DNA from: Fulvivirga ligni
GTDB lineage: Bacteria; Bacteroidota; Bacteroidia; Cytophagales; Cyclobacteriaceae
DNA length: 64,000 nt
Assembly: GCF_021389935.1 (NCBI RefSeq)
Contig: NZ_CP089979.1
Location: 4,445,001 to 4,509,000 of the forward strand
Direction of reading: 5' to 3'
Part shown: positions 49,832 through 59,628 of the stretch, one piece after another
Position numbering within the stretch: position 1 is the first letter of the stretch
Layout: every line of letters begins with the position of its first letter
Notes under the pieces: generated by a model
The model's input: only the letters and a program-made list of their open reading frames with translations
Database searches by the model: none
What the model was told of the DNA's origin: nothing
Translations under genes and position numbers: made by a program

Positions 49832-51538
49832 ATGAAAAGATTAACATTATCCACAATTTTTCTATTTGCCACCACCATCATGTACGGGCAGCAAATAGCT
49901 CATACTTATGCTCTGGAACTGGACGAAGACCCAACCAGCTTTTTCGTTTACCGAGATTTAGAATATGACCCTAATAGTGAACAACTATCCTTATATGGGC
50001 AGAAATGGAGAGCACTTACGCTCTATGTTTCTAAAGAGGGCAAAAAAACCTCTTTTGCTAATGGTAATAAATATGTACCCTTCGTTTATGTAGCCCATCT
50101 GCCTGCAGAAGGTGATCCTGAAATAGTGGACAAGCCCATTAACCTGCAAACCATTTCTCATTATGATATGGGCGGCAAGCAGTATGAAGGTGAAGATCCG
50201 CGCACCAAAACTACTGTGACCAGTTCAGAAACTGATGTTCCCTTTTCAGAATTAAAAGAGGAATATCCATCAGCATTTAAAAATGATGTAAAGAGTGATA
50301 AGGTATATCAAATGAGTGTGGCCCCGACTTTCAAAGGCTTTACACTAATTGAAAAACTCATTGAATATACCTCTGATGAAGAATACACTGATCTGGTAAA
50401 AGGTGAAACAAAGAGCAATACAGCAAAGCCTGAGTTGGATGATGATTATCTGATTAGAACGGATGCACAATACCTTTTTGATAACAGAAGAAGATTGTAC
50501 ATGATCCCGACAGTGCTGAACCTAAAGGGTGATAAACTGTTCGGCTTTATGAACAAGAGAGTTTACACACTGGATGCTGAGGGTAAAGTAGTGAATAAGG
50601 TAGATGTTAAAACAGAATATCCTAAATCACTCATATTTGCTTCTAACCTGAAAGAGACGTCTAAAGATACACTCACCAACTTTGAAGAAGGAGCAATATT
50701 GCTTTACGGCCGGGCTTTCGGTGTAGGTAAAAAGAGTAATGACCCTGACAAGACGAACTATCATGCCGTGGTTTTAGACAAGGACGGTAATGCTTTATTC
50801 GATGGAGACTTTAAGTACGGTACAGAAAAGAGATCATTTACCCCATTTTCAGCATTTAAAGAAGGAGAAAACATCTACGTATTTGGTAAAGCCGTAGGCA
50901 GCGATGAGCCTGGTTATAGTATTTTGACCTTCAATAAAACTGGTTTGGCAGGCACGCAACACTATAACTTTGATTACTTTAAGAAAAAAGTATCCGGTGA
51001 TTTTGATGCCGGTATTACCAGTAATTATGCCCGAAGGTTCTATCCTATCAGTCATTATGAGTTATCTAATGGCGACTTAATTATCCACGGAGAAAGCTAC
51101 GAAGAAGTAAGTGACCAAAGCCAGGCATCCAACCAAAACACTGCGGTGACCATGCTACCGAAAAAGAACAAGTACTTATCTACCGTATTTGTGCAAATTG
51201 ACAAAACAGGTAATCTGGTGCATGTGTATGTAGTACCTAAAGGAGGCAAGAAAGCCGAGGATGAGATCACCAAATTCAAGCTTATTCAGGACAGTGGTAA
51301 AAAGGCATTTCTGATCGGAAGAGAAAATAATGGAAAAGACTCTTACGGCATCATTGTGAAGCTGGACTTAGAGGCCATGGAAGCCAAGAAAACTAACCTA
51401 TCAGACTCTGACGTATATGATCTCCGAGGGGCTGTAGTTTATAAGTATTTCCCTGATTTAGAGGAAATTGCGTACGTAGGAAAAAGTGCTGATCAGGAAA
51501 CTTCTATTCTAAAATCTGTGGTGATCAATCTGAAGTAA
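49832..51538 (+). CDS. Large secreted hypothetical protein
   Basis: 568 residues with a signal peptide (MKRLTLSTIFLFATTIMYGQ). The mature protein is made of repeated strand-turn units with Asp/Gly/Lys-rich turns (VYTLDAEGKVVNKVD, AVVLDKDGNALFDGDFK, FVQIDKTGNLVHVYV), reminiscent of a beta-propeller. I recognise no named family. It could be a surface-exposed binding protein of Bacteroidota. It is followed by a TlpA-like gene 51 bases later; the two may be co-transcribed. Confidence 0.6.
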   Translation: MKRLTLSTIFLFATTIMYGQQIAHTYALELDEDPTSFFVYRDLEYDPNSEQLSLYGQKWRALTLYVSKEGKKTSFANGNKYVPFVYVAHLPAEGDPEIVDKPINLQTISHYDMGGKQYEGEDPRTKTTVTSSETDVPFSELKEEYPSAFKNDVKSDKVYQMSVAPTFKGFTLIEKLIEYTSDEEYTDLVKGETKSNTAKPELDDDYLIRTDAQYLFDNRRRLYMIPTVLNLKGDKLFGFMNKRVYTLDAEGKVVNKVDVKTEYPKSLIFASNLKETSKDTLTNFEEGAILLYGRAFGVGKKSNDPDKTNYHAVVLDKDGNALFDGDFKYGTEKRSFTPFSAFKEGENIYVFGKAVGSDEPGYSILTFNKTGLAGTQHYNFDYFKKKVSGDFDAGITSNYARRFYPISHYELSNGDLIIHGESYEEVSDQSQASNQNTAVTMLPKKNKYLSTVFVQIDKTGNLVHVYVVPKGGKKAEDEITKFKLIQDSGKKAFLIGRENNGKDSYGIIVKLDLEAMEAKKTNLSDSDVYDLRGAVVYKYFPDLEEIAYVGKSADQETSILKSVVINLK

Positions 51539-51589
51539 TTTTAACTAAAGTGTACCTAATTTGTTGTAAAAAATAAATCAGGTACACTT

Positions 51590-52111
51590 ATGAAATCATA
51601 CTTTTATATATTCATCTTTCTTACTTCTACCCTACTATTCAGCTGCACAGGGCCATCTTCAGAAACCTCAGAATCGGAACCTACGAATGTGCTGCAAGGC
51701 ATAAAACTTAAAACATTAGAAGGAGAGAACATAGACCTGACCACCTACAAAGGCAAAACCTTGGTAATCAATTTTTGGGCTACCTGGTGTGCACCATGCC
51801 TCAAAGAAATGCCTTCAATAGAAAGAGCCCAGCAAAAATTGCAAGATGATGATGTCGCCTTTCTATTAGTTTCCAACGAGCCGAAAGGTCAAATTCGCAA
51901 GTTTCTGGATAATCATGAATTTAATTTGGCGTTTGCAAAATTAGACATGCCCTTGGATCAGCTAGACGTTAAGGGCCTTCCTACTACCTTTATCATATCT
52001 GAAAGTGGGCAGCTCGCCTTTAGTGAAACGGGTGCGCGGGAGTGGGATACTGAAGAAAATTTACAACTTATCAGATCATCTGCAGATAACAGTGATTTAC
52101 AGAATATGTAG
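51590..52111 (+). CDS. TlpA-like thioredoxin-fold lipoprotein
   Basis: 173 residues with lipoprotein signal (TLLFSCTGP, lipid Cys19). Thioredoxin fold about 38-160: VINFWATWCAPCLKEMP carries the redox pair Cys67/Cys70 and GLPTTFII the cis-proline. The redox motif WCAPC is typical of TlpA/ResA-type periplasmic thiol-disulfide oxidoreductases, which keep cytochrome maturation or other Cys proteins reduced. The gene stops four bases before the convergent lipoprotein gene. Confidence 0.9.
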   Translation: MKSYFYIFIFLTSTLLFSCTGPSSETSESEPTNVLQGIKLKTLEGENIDLTTYKGKTLVINFWATWCAPCLKEMPSIERAQQKLQDDDVAFLLVSNEPKGQIRKFLDNHEFNLAFAKLDMPLDQLDVKGLPTTFIISESGQLAFSETGAREWDTEENLQLIRSSADNSDLQNM

Positions 52112-52114
52112 TCA

Positions 52115-53161
52115 TCACTTGAAAGTTACTGGCAGTGAATACTGTCTATCATTCTCTGCCAGGCCCGATGGGTTTGCTTTCTGAAAGACAATAGATCCCT
52201 TTTGCCCGGCCGGCTGATCATATTCAATAGTCATTTCAAAAGAAACCCAGCCTTTTGTCATCCAATCTCCTTTAGCAGCTACAGGCTTTTGAAGCAAAAC
52301 CTTTAAGTTGTCATTTTTAAGCTGTACCGGAAAACTACCTTCATTAAACCAATAGCCTCTCGCCTTTCCTTTGATAGTGACAGGAGACGTAATCTTTTCA
52401 TCTGGCTTAGGAGATTCTATTCTTATCAACTGATCTATATCAACTCTTTTATCTCTTTTCCCAAAGAAGTAAAAAGATTGCAAGGCATGCTTGAATATCT
52501 TGGCATCATCCCCTCTAACCTTTCCATATCTGCTTAACTTATCACCACTGGCCAGGCTGCACTCCTCTAATGGCTTAGGTTTACCCTCAGCATCGAAGCA
52601 TCTGGCACTAAAATCATCTACTCCGAGGTGAATAAATATAAAACCATCTTTATTCCAGCCTACCGGAGGATTTTCAGGCTTTAACAAATAAGCCCAAACC
52701 TGCCCGTCATTCAATGTATAAACCATAGAAGCTGCTTCGTCAATTTTAAAATCAGAAGCCAGGCTATTAGTCCACTCTTGTAAGCTCAACTTGGTGCCTA
52801 AAGGATCAGGCTTATGATTTCCTTGTGGATGAATGGACATGAAAGATATCTCAGGATGCTCTACGATATCAAACGGAGGAGTAGAAACTCGCTCATAGGC
52901 AGTATTGTAAACGTTAATTACAGGTGCACCTTGTGTAGTCTTAAACTCTGCCACTTTCCAGCCTTCAGGGTAAGGCATATCAAAATGAAAGTCTTTGGAA
53001 GAAAATGTATTCCAGCTAACTTCTGAAATATCTAATAATGAAGCATTGTTAGCCGAAGCGTATTTGGTAGTAGGTATGTTGGTTTCATTGGCATTATCTG
53101 GTTTGCTGCACCTCCATACCACCAGTAATGCTGCAATAGATAATAGTATAAGCTTTTTCAT
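52115..53161 (-). CDS. Lipoprotein with C-terminal Gmad2-like immunoglobulin domain
   Basis: 348 residues. The signal ends at VVWRCSKPDN, a lipobox-like site with Cys18 though with Arg before it. The N-terminal two-thirds contain FHFDMPYPEGWKVAEF and a VNVYN strand with no named family. The C-terminal about 105 residues (IRIESPKPDEKITSPVTIKGKARG, then WFNEGSFPVQL and GDWMTKGWVSFEM) match the Gmad2 domain of bacterial surface proteins, also seen next to spore-germination or protease-like domains. Function unknown; probably surface-exposed. Confidence 0.78.
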   Translation of the reverse strand: MKKLILLSIAALLVVWRCSKPDNANETNIPTTKYASANNASLLDISEVSWNTFSSKDFHFDMPYPEGWKVAEFKTTQGAPVINVYNTAYERVSTPPFDIVEHPEISFMSIHPQGNHKPDPLGTKLSLQEWTNSLASDFKIDEAASMVYTLNDGQVWAYLLKPENPPVGWNKDGFIFIHLGVDDFSARCFDAEGKPKPLEECSLASGDKLSRYGKVRGDDAKIFKHALQSFYFFGKRDKRVDIDQLIRIESPKPDEKITSPVTIKGKARGYWFNEGSFPVQLKNDNLKVLLQKPVAAKGDWMTKGWVSFEMTIEYDQPAGQKGSIVFQKANPSGLAENDRQYSLPVTFK

Positions 53162-53376
53162 AAACGCCCTGTATTTATGTGTGTAATTATATGCACATAG
53201 CTGTGGCGAAGAATAGCTTATTGTTAGTTCGTTTTAAGTTTAAGTTTAGGTTGAATAAACTTTTCTTATTCCTATAACTCCTCTAAGTGATTATTAAGGC
53301 ACTTTTTTCACCAAATCAATCGCACAGCGTACTGTTTGATAAAAAAAGATGCACATATTATACCATCTGGTTAGTT

Positions 53377-54501
53377 CTAAAACCTTTTAGAAAAATAGGC
53401 TATAGTTAAACCCAGGAATGTTAACAAAATGAATGATACTCTTAAACTGGAAGCACCTGCAATTAATCCGATTAATGGCGGCCCCAATAGAAAGCCTAGA
53501 AAGCCAAAAGTAGACACTGAGGCCAGGGCAATACCAGGGGACAATTGCTTAGACTTGCCCGCCAAACTATACACCAACGGTATCACGGAAGACACTCCCA
53601 TTCCCACGATCAATAGGCCTATCATGGTAGGAATAAAAATAGGAAAGACCACTATTAGCAATAAGCCCACCGCTGTAAAAGCACCACTTAACTGCAGCAT
53701 GGTTTTCATGCCAAGATGATGAGTAAGCTTATCTGCTAAAAGTCGCGTTCCGGCCATAGTTACCATGAAGGCGGTATATCCCAGACCTACCCAATCCTGA
53801 TCTACTTTCACCACTTTTTTAAGGTACACACCGCTCCAGTCGAACATTGCTCCTTCGCTCATCATAGAGCAAAAAGCAATGAGCCCCAAAACCAACAGCG
53901 ACTTCTCCGGCCAGGCGAACATGGGCTGTGCACCTTCAGTTTTAGCATCCTCATTAAGGAGAAACCGATAACTGAATAATAAAATGGGCAAAGCAATAGC
54001 ATAAACCACCATATAATGGTATTTGGGTGTTATACTCTCGGCTATCATGTAAGCGCCTATTCCCGCTCCGGCAAAGCCTGCAAGACTCCACATACCATGA
54101 AATGTTGCCAAAATATTCCTTTTGTAAATTGCCTCCAACCCCACGGCCTGGGTGTTAATGGATATATTGATCATGTTACCCACCAAACCAAAAAGGAATA
54201 ACACCGGGACCAGGACCAGCAAGCTTTCAGAAAAGCCGATACCCAAGAGAGCCAGCGTATAAATCAAAGAAGAGAATATAACCACCTTCTTACTGCCAAT
54301 TTTTGCTACTAAAAAGCCAGATATTGGCAGCGATAATAAGGACCCAATGGGTAAAGCGAATAGAACAATTCCCAGAGCAGATTCCGATAGTTGCAATGAC
54401 TGCTGAATACTGGGAATACGAGCAGCCCAGCTGGCAAAACAAAGACCGTAACTAAAGAATACTGCACCTATGCCTATCCTTGATTTTTGAATGTTTGTCA
54501 C
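53377..54501 (-). CDS. MFS transporter
   Basis: 374 residues, about 11-12 transmembrane segments. Opening SRIGIGAVFFSYGLCFASWAARIPSIQQSLQLSESALGIVLFALPIGSLLSLP and the GFLVAKIGSKKVVIFSS loop (variant of the MFS motif A) are the standard N-terminal bundle of the sugar/fucose-permease-like or drug-exporter families. The substrate is not evident. It starts at the stop of the nucleotidase gene (54501, overlapping by one base), so the pair is coupled. Nucleosides or nucleotide breakdown products are a possible cargo (inference). Confidence 0.88.
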   Translation of the reverse strand: MTNIQKSRIGIGAVFFSYGLCFASWAARIPSIQQSLQLSESALGIVLFALPIGSLLSLPISGFLVAKIGSKKVVIFSSLIYTLALLGIGFSESLLVLVPVLFLFGLVGNMINISINTQAVGLEAIYKRNILATFHGMWSLAGFAGAGIGAYMIAESITPKYHYMVVYAIALPILLFSYRFLLNEDAKTEGAQPMFAWPEKSLLVLGLIAFCSMMSEGAMFDWSGVYLKKVVKVDQDWVGLGYTAFMVTMAGTRLLADKLTHHLGMKTMLQLSGAFTAVGLLLIVVFPIFIPTMIGLLIVGMGVSSVIPLVYSLAGKSKQLSPGIALASVSTFGFLGFLLGPPLIGLIAGASSLRVSFILLTFLGLTIAYFSKRF

Positions 54502-55049
54502 TATATTTCGCAGTTTGCATATAAGTAATCGTAAGCCTCTTTCCAGTTGTTTACTCTTACATCATAGTCTATTTTTGTATTGTGTCCGGCGGTAAAAAGC
54601 ATGCCCCTACCTTTGCAGAAGTTAAGATTTTTCATGTGATCGTCGATCATAAAATCGGTGTCAATGATACTCTTATCTCCACATAAAACAATGTTCTTCC
54701 AGCTAATAAATGGAAAGTGCTCATCTAGCCATTCTTTCTTTTCAATCAGCGATTGAGGAAACTCCATGGCAGCAGATACTATATAAACCTCGAAGTCTTC
54801 ACAAAGCTGTTTCACAGTTTCCACCGCACCCTCAATTACGGGCGCTGTTCTGAAGAATCCCGGCATATATAAAAACTCTCTCACCTTCGATTTATCAGGA
54901 AAAGCCTCACCTTCAGGCACTCCGTTGAGTTTCTCCATTTCTATGCGGACGCCATGCTTGTCAGCATACCAGTCTACCATTTGCTTTTCTATGTGTGCCA
55001 AGACATGATCCATGTCAATAGCTATCGATAGTTTGCCGTTTTTTGCCAT
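54501..55049 (-). CDS. 5'(3')-deoxyribonucleotidase-like HAD hydrolase
   Basis: 182 residues of the HAD superfamily. The first motif is IAIDMDHVLAH with Asp12 and Asp14 (the usual Gly after DxD is His15); the later YIVSAAM gives the Ser motif II, and TDFMIDDH the acidic motif IV. The NT5C family dephosphorylates (deoxy)ribonucleoside monophosphates. Length fits the family. It is translationally coupled to the MFS transporter. A DeoR-like regulator lies divergently, now broken by a frameshift. Confidence 0.85.
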   Translation of the reverse strand: MAKNGKLSIAIDMDHVLAHIEKQMVDWYADKHGVRIEMEKLNGVPEGEAFPDKSKVREFLYMPGFFRTAPVIEGAVETVKQLCEDFEVYIVSAAMEFPQSLIEKKEWLDEHFPFISWKNIVLCGDKSIIDTDFMIDDHMKNLNFCKGRGMLFTAGHNTKIDYDVRVNNWKEAYDYLYANCEI

Positions 55050-55133
55050 AATTTTTCAATATTATGCTACAAAGCTAAATAAAAATTGCATAATATTGCA
55101 TTATCAAATTATTAATTCGGCAAAAAACTGCAA

Positions 55134-55881
55134 ATGCTTAAAGAAGAACGCTTTCAATACATTCTGGACGAGCTTAGTAAAAACAACAAAGTATTGCTAG
55201 ATAAGCTTAGTGATGAACTTAATGTATCCATAGACACCATAAGAAGGGACATTAAAGAGCTGGATACTCAGGGATTACTGAAAGCAGTAAGAGGTGGAGC
55301 CGTGCCCCACTCTCCCAACCCCCTGAATTTTATGGACCGGCTTGACTATGATTCAGAAGCTAAGCAGATTATTGCCAACAAAGCACTTTCCCTTTTTCAC
55401 GATGGCCAAACCGTGATTTTTGATGGTGGTACTTCTACCCTGGCCATTGCTAATTTGCTACCCAAAGAACTGAAATTGACTGTAGTAACCAACAGCTTCC
55501 CGAATTGCTAACCTCCTAAAGGAAAACGAACATGTGGACATTCTTTTTGCCGGAGGCAGATTATTTAAAAGCTCTTTTGTAACTGTAGGATATGACAGCA
55601 CTGCCTTCTTTAAGAACATAAGGGCCGATCTATGTTTTCTGGGAATATGCAGTCTTCACACCACCCTGGGCGTAACGTCTCCCGACTATGAGGAAAGTAA
55701 AGTAAAGGCCGTAATGACACAGGCCTCCCAACACACCATAGCTCTGGCCACCCCAAAAAAGCTCGACACAGTGGAGCCTTACCTGGTCTGCACAGCAGCA
55801 GATATAGGCACCATTATCACCAGCGATGATAGCGATAAAAAGCTGAAGCCCTTTAGAGAGATGGGGATTGAGGTTTTGTGA
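55134..55881 (+). pseudogene. DeoR-family transcriptional regulator, broken by a one-base insertion
   Basis: The first part (55134-55511) has the DeoR HTH (LLDKLSDELNVSIDTIRRDIKELDTQGLLKAVRGGAVPH) and start of the sensor domain; the frame ends at VVTNSFPNC. The +1 frame continues from about 55501 as IANLLKENEHVDILFAGGRLFKSSF, the normal sequel, to 55881. One extra base in the run CCGAATTGCT (55500-55509) explains it: removing one A restores SFPIANLL. The sensor domain would bind a sugar phosphate. Whether this is a true mutation or a sequencing error cannot be told here. It is divergent from the nucleotidase/MFS pair it may control. Confidence 0.88.
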
Positions 55882-55996
55882 ATTTCTCAGTCATTGTCGT
55901 TATTTTTTCTTAGAATTATTAAATTGCAAGAATGAATGATCCACGCTGCACTAGCGTATAGCGGCTGGAGCGCGTATAAGATAATGATAAATAACT

Positions 55997-57955
55997 ATGT
56001 TGGTTGGGATATTTATAAGACACTATAAAGTATATAAAGGGGCTAACTATATTCCTTTTGGAACAAATGATATTGAAAATTTTAATCTATTTATTGGTCA
56101 TAATGGAGCTGGAAAAAGTTCAATATTAGAAGCTTTAGATACATTTTTTAATGGAAGAGAATTCACAGTTAACAATGGAGCCAAAAGAGATCAGTGTTTT
56201 GTTGCACCTTTATTTTTAATTAAGAAAGATGAATTAAATAATTACTCTAAATCCGCTCAGGAAATAATTCCAATTATAAGTGAATTCTTCTTCGAATTTA
56301 GTTCCAGTCACAGAAACTATAAGAATTACGAACAATTTTTCACCCAAAGAAATAATTTAACCCCCTACATGGATACACATTATTTGATTTTGGCTGGTAA
56401 ATCACTAGGTCAAAACGATAATGATATGATCACCTTTTCAAACGAACTTGAAACCAAGTTAAAGAATACTTTGGGAGATGACTATAAAATAAAGCGTTCT
56501 CTCAATACCTTGAAGCAAGACTTGCTTAGTAATTATACATACATCTATATTCCAGTAGAGACCTCAATTCAAGACTTTTTAAGACTTGAAGCTAAAGGTA
56601 TGCAGGATCTTATGAGCCAAAGCATTCGACACAAAATTGAAGAAACTCTTAATAAAAAATTCAGCACGAAATCGGTCAATTCCAAAAGGACACGAAAACT
56701 CAATGCCTTAGATATTATTAATGATGACTTAGAGTTTTTTATAGAAAAGGTTGAGAAAACAATTCAAAATATAGATGCAGATTATGACTTCCAATTAGAA
56801 TTTAAATCAAAGAAGAAACTGACAGCAAATCATTTAACGGATGTTATTATTGATTCATTCTTTTCGAAAAGAAGACTTAGAAAAAGTGAGAAAGTAATTA
56901 GCAGCCTTTCTGCCGGAGAACGAAAAAAGGCACTAATCGATATAGCATACTCATTTTTAACACAGGACGATCAAAGAAAAAACAATATTATACTAGCGAT
57001 TGATGAACCTGAATCTTCATTACATATTTCTATGTGTTATGACCAGTTTGAGAGGCTCCAGAATTTGAGTTCAAACTATCATCATCAACTTTTGATAACT
57101 ACTCACTGGTATGGCTCTTTGCCTATTTTGGAAAAAGGTAATCTATTTCATATTCACAATAATCAAGACTTAGCACCTATCATTAAAGAATTCTCTTTTA
57201 AAAATTATTTCGAGGAAAGACGTGAGCATCCTGAGGATATTCAGTTTAAAAGTTTTTTTGATTTAGCATCAGCAATTATAAGCTCTATGAGAACCTCTTC
57301 AAATAACTGGATCATTGTTGAAAGTGAAGAGGACAAAGATTATCTAAAAAAGTATCTTTCATGCAACTTCAATGTAAAAATTTTACCAGTTGGTGGCTGT
57401 ACTATTGTTAAATTACTATATGAATATCTTTACTTACCTATAAGTCAAAAGTCTGATTCAAAAGATTTAACAGGTAAGATTTTCTGCCTAATAGATACGG
57501 ACCTTCAAGGAATTACTATGGAGATACCTGAGGAATCCAAAAACGGGATTTTAAAAATAAGGCGGCTACAAGTTAATAATCATGGTGAAGTTGATTTAGT
57601 TAGAATTAATGACAATATAAGTTCTCCAACCGAGATTGAAGAAGCACTAGAACCACAACGATTCTATAATGCTCTTGATGAACTCATTAAATTAGAAGAT
57701 ACAGACAGTTTAATACACAATACTTGGCAGTTATTCGCATTTGATCCTGGTGTAAAATCAAGTTTCATCAAAGGGGATAGTTCAATAATTTATCAAACAA
57801 CACAGAATAACAAAACTACTAGAGAAAATAAGATTATAATCATTGACTATATTGAGTCTAACAAAAAGCTTATTTGTAAGAAATATTGCTCTTTGGAAAC
57901 CCAAGTAACTCCCGGCTGGATTAAAGAAATTGAACAGTTTTTTATGAAAGCTTAA
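55997..57955 (+). CDS. ABC-ATPase/TOPRIM fusion of the OLD or PARIS (AriA-AriB) class, putative phage defence
   Basis: 652 residues, one chain. The N-terminal ATPase has Walker A GHNGAGKS (34-41), the signature LSAGERKK (304-311), Walker B LAIDEPESS (Asp336, Glu337) and an H-loop in LLITTHWYG. The C-terminal third shows a TOPRIM-like order: Glu442 in IVESEEDKDYL, a Gly-rich VGGCT turn, and Asp500/Asp502 in CLIDTDLQG. The design matches OLD-family nucleases and fused forms of PARIS; no GajB-like helicase is adjacent, so classic Gabija is unlikely. The DNA is visibly more A/T-rich than its neighbours. The gene lies alone between a broken regulator and a Gfo/Idh gene. Confidence 0.8.
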   Translation: MLVGIFIRHYKVYKGANYIPFGTNDIENFNLFIGHNGAGKSSILEALDTFFNGREFTVNNGAKRDQCFVAPLFLIKKDELNNYSKSAQEIIPIISEFFFEFSSSHRNYKNYEQFFTQRNNLTPYMDTHYLILAGKSLGQNDNDMITFSNELETKLKNTLGDDYKIKRSLNTLKQDLLSNYTYIYIPVETSIQDFLRLEAKGMQDLMSQSIRHKIEETLNKKFSTKSVNSKRTRKLNALDIINDDLEFFIEKVEKTIQNIDADYDFQLEFKSKKKLTANHLTDVIIDSFFSKRRLRKSEKVISSLSAGERKKALIDIAYSFLTQDDQRKNNIILAIDEPESSLHISMCYDQFERLQNLSSNYHHQLLITTHWYGSLPILEKGNLFHIHNNQDLAPIIKEFSFKNYFEERREHPEDIQFKSFFDLASAIISSMRTSSNNWIIVESEEDKDYLKKYLSCNFNVKILPVGGCTIVKLLYEYLYLPISQKSDSKDLTGKIFCLIDTDLQGITMEIPEESKNGILKIRRLQVNNHGEVDLVRINDNISSPTEIEEALEPQRFYNALDELIKLEDTDSLIHNTWQLFAFDPGVKSSFIKGDSSIIYQTTQNNKTTRENKIIIIDYIESNKKLICKKYCSLETQVTPGWIKEIEQFFMKA

Positions 57956-57957
57956 AA

Positions 57958-59400
57958 TCAAAGCTTCCACCCTTCTCTATAATCTCTTTTCACAAATTGA
58001 TTCACCTCTTTAATGTTAGTGACTTCCATTTTTTCAGCGTCCCAGAGCATTTTTATATTCCTGCCTGGATAGTCAAATCTATTGTTTCCTTTATCAACTC
58101 TTACATCAACACCCCTGATGGCCAGGTTGGCGATTAGTAAAGTCTCTGTTAATGGTCCTGCAATTTCGAATGGTGAGCTCAACTCTTTCTTTCCATAACC
58201 TGCAATAGATGCTTCCACCCACTGCGCATAGTGACCATTTGCGCCTCCACTGACTCTTTCATATTTCTTGGCTACTTTCTCCTGCTCAGTTCGGGATAAA
58301 GGCAATAACTGAGGGTTCGTTCCATAAGTACCGCACATCATCTTGCCTTTAGTGCCAATGAAAAGTACACCATTGCCACCATCTCCAAAAGTCTCATTAG
58401 CTCCCAGTTCTTCTGGCCTGGTGGGTTGTATACCTCCGTCCATCCAGTGTAGCTCTACATCGCCTTGTGTCTTATCTGTTTTAGGAAAAGTCATGGTAAC
58501 ATGGCTTGAAGGAGGACAGCTTTCTGGAAAATAGCCTCTCTTAAAACCATCAACATATACGCTACCCACACTACATTGCACATCTTTAGGATATTTCAGA
58601 TTCAGAACCCTATATGGCGCTTCTACCAGGTGGCATCCCATATCACCAAGCGCTCCGGTTCCATAATCCCACCATCCTCGCCAGTTGAATGGCGCCAGTC
58701 CATCAATGTACTCTTTGTAAGGAGCAGTTCCCAGCCATAGATCCCAATCTAATTCTTTAGGCACAGCACTGGTTTTTGTAGGCCAGGGAATTCCCTGTGG
58801 CCACACGGGCCTGTCCGTCCAGCAATACACCGTATGCACATCTCCTAATACGCCGGCATCAAACCACTCCCTCAACATTCGAACACCATCACCTGATGCG
58901 CCCTGGTTTCCCATTTGAGCCACTACTTTATACTTCTTAGCACCTTCCGCCAGCCTTCGGGCTTCATAGATGTCATGGGTCAATGGCTTTTGAACGTAAA
59001 CGTGTTTCCCCATTTCCATGGCAGCCATAGTGGGAGAAGCGTGGTTGTGATCTGGAGTAGAAACCGATACGGCATCGAAAGACTTCCCTTCCTTTTCAAA
59101 CATCTCCCTCCAATCTTTATAATATTTAGCTTTAGGGAAACGTGACCTGGATGTAGCAGCTCTACGGTCATCCACATCACATAAAAAGCCTATTTCAGCC
59201 TTCCCTGAATCGGCAAAACTTTTGATATCACTCTCCCCTTTTCCACCTACTCCTACTCCGGCTATTATAAGCTTATCACTAGGTGCCGTATAGCCCGGCC
59301 CACCCAGCACGTGGCGTGGCACAATAGTTACCGCCAGAGCAGCAGCTGAGGCTTTCTTAATAAAATCTCTTCGTTGATTAGAATGGTCTAGGTTCTTCAT
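57958..59400 (-). CDS. Gfo/Idh/MocA family oxidoreductase, exported
   Basis: 480 residues with a Tat signal (NQRRDFIKKASAAALAV). Rossmann motif IIAGVGVGGKGESD at about 45-58, the KHVYVQKPLTHD strand with the catalytic Lys in QKPL (the more usual E replaced by Q), and GTGALGDMGCHLVEAPYRVL, the catalytic Asp/His region of the family. The long form with a WxGxxPxxEYI-like substrate region is common in Bacteroidota glycan metabolism, and several such enzymes act on glycoside or acetamido sugars. It is convergent with the ATPase-TOPRIM gene and is not obviously in an operon. Confidence 0.88.
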   Translation of the reverse strand: MKNLDHSNQRRDFIKKASAAALAVTIVPRHVLGGPGYTAPSDKLIIAGVGVGGKGESDIKSFADSGKAEIGFLCDVDDRRAATSRSRFPKAKYYKDWREMFEKEGKSFDAVSVSTPDHNHASPTMAAMEMGKHVYVQKPLTHDIYEARRLAEGAKKYKVVAQMGNQGASGDGVRMLREWFDAGVLGDVHTVYCWTDRPVWPQGIPWPTKTSAVPKELDWDLWLGTAPYKEYIDGLAPFNWRGWWDYGTGALGDMGCHLVEAPYRVLNLKYPKDVQCSVGSVYVDGFKRGYFPESCPPSSHVTMTFPKTDKTQGDVELHWMDGGIQPTRPEELGANETFGDGGNGVLFIGTKGKMMCGTYGTNPQLLPLSRTEQEKVAKKYERVSGGANGHYAQWVEASIAGYGKKELSSPFEIAGPLTETLLIANLAIRGVDVRVDKGNNRFDYPGRNIKMLWDAEKMEVTNIKEVNQFVKRDYREGWKL

Positions 59401-59628
59401 GTTGGTATATTTTGTTAAGTAGTAGCGTAATCACCGATAGCGGCACAGCAGAGGAATGCTCACTGCTAAAACGGTTAAGTTAAATTAAGTAAAATGATTG
59501 AAGAATTCGAATTTTGAATATGATTTCTGATTTAGCATATATACAATACCAACTTTGAATATTCTTTTCTAGATTTAAAATATGGCATCTACCTATAACC
59601 TTATACCACGGTTTGACATAGCAAGAGC

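Noticed and set aside
55997-57955. Gabija GajA
   Set aside because: No UvrD-like GajB gene is adjacent on either side; the neighbours are a broken regulator and a Gfo/Idh oxidoreductase.
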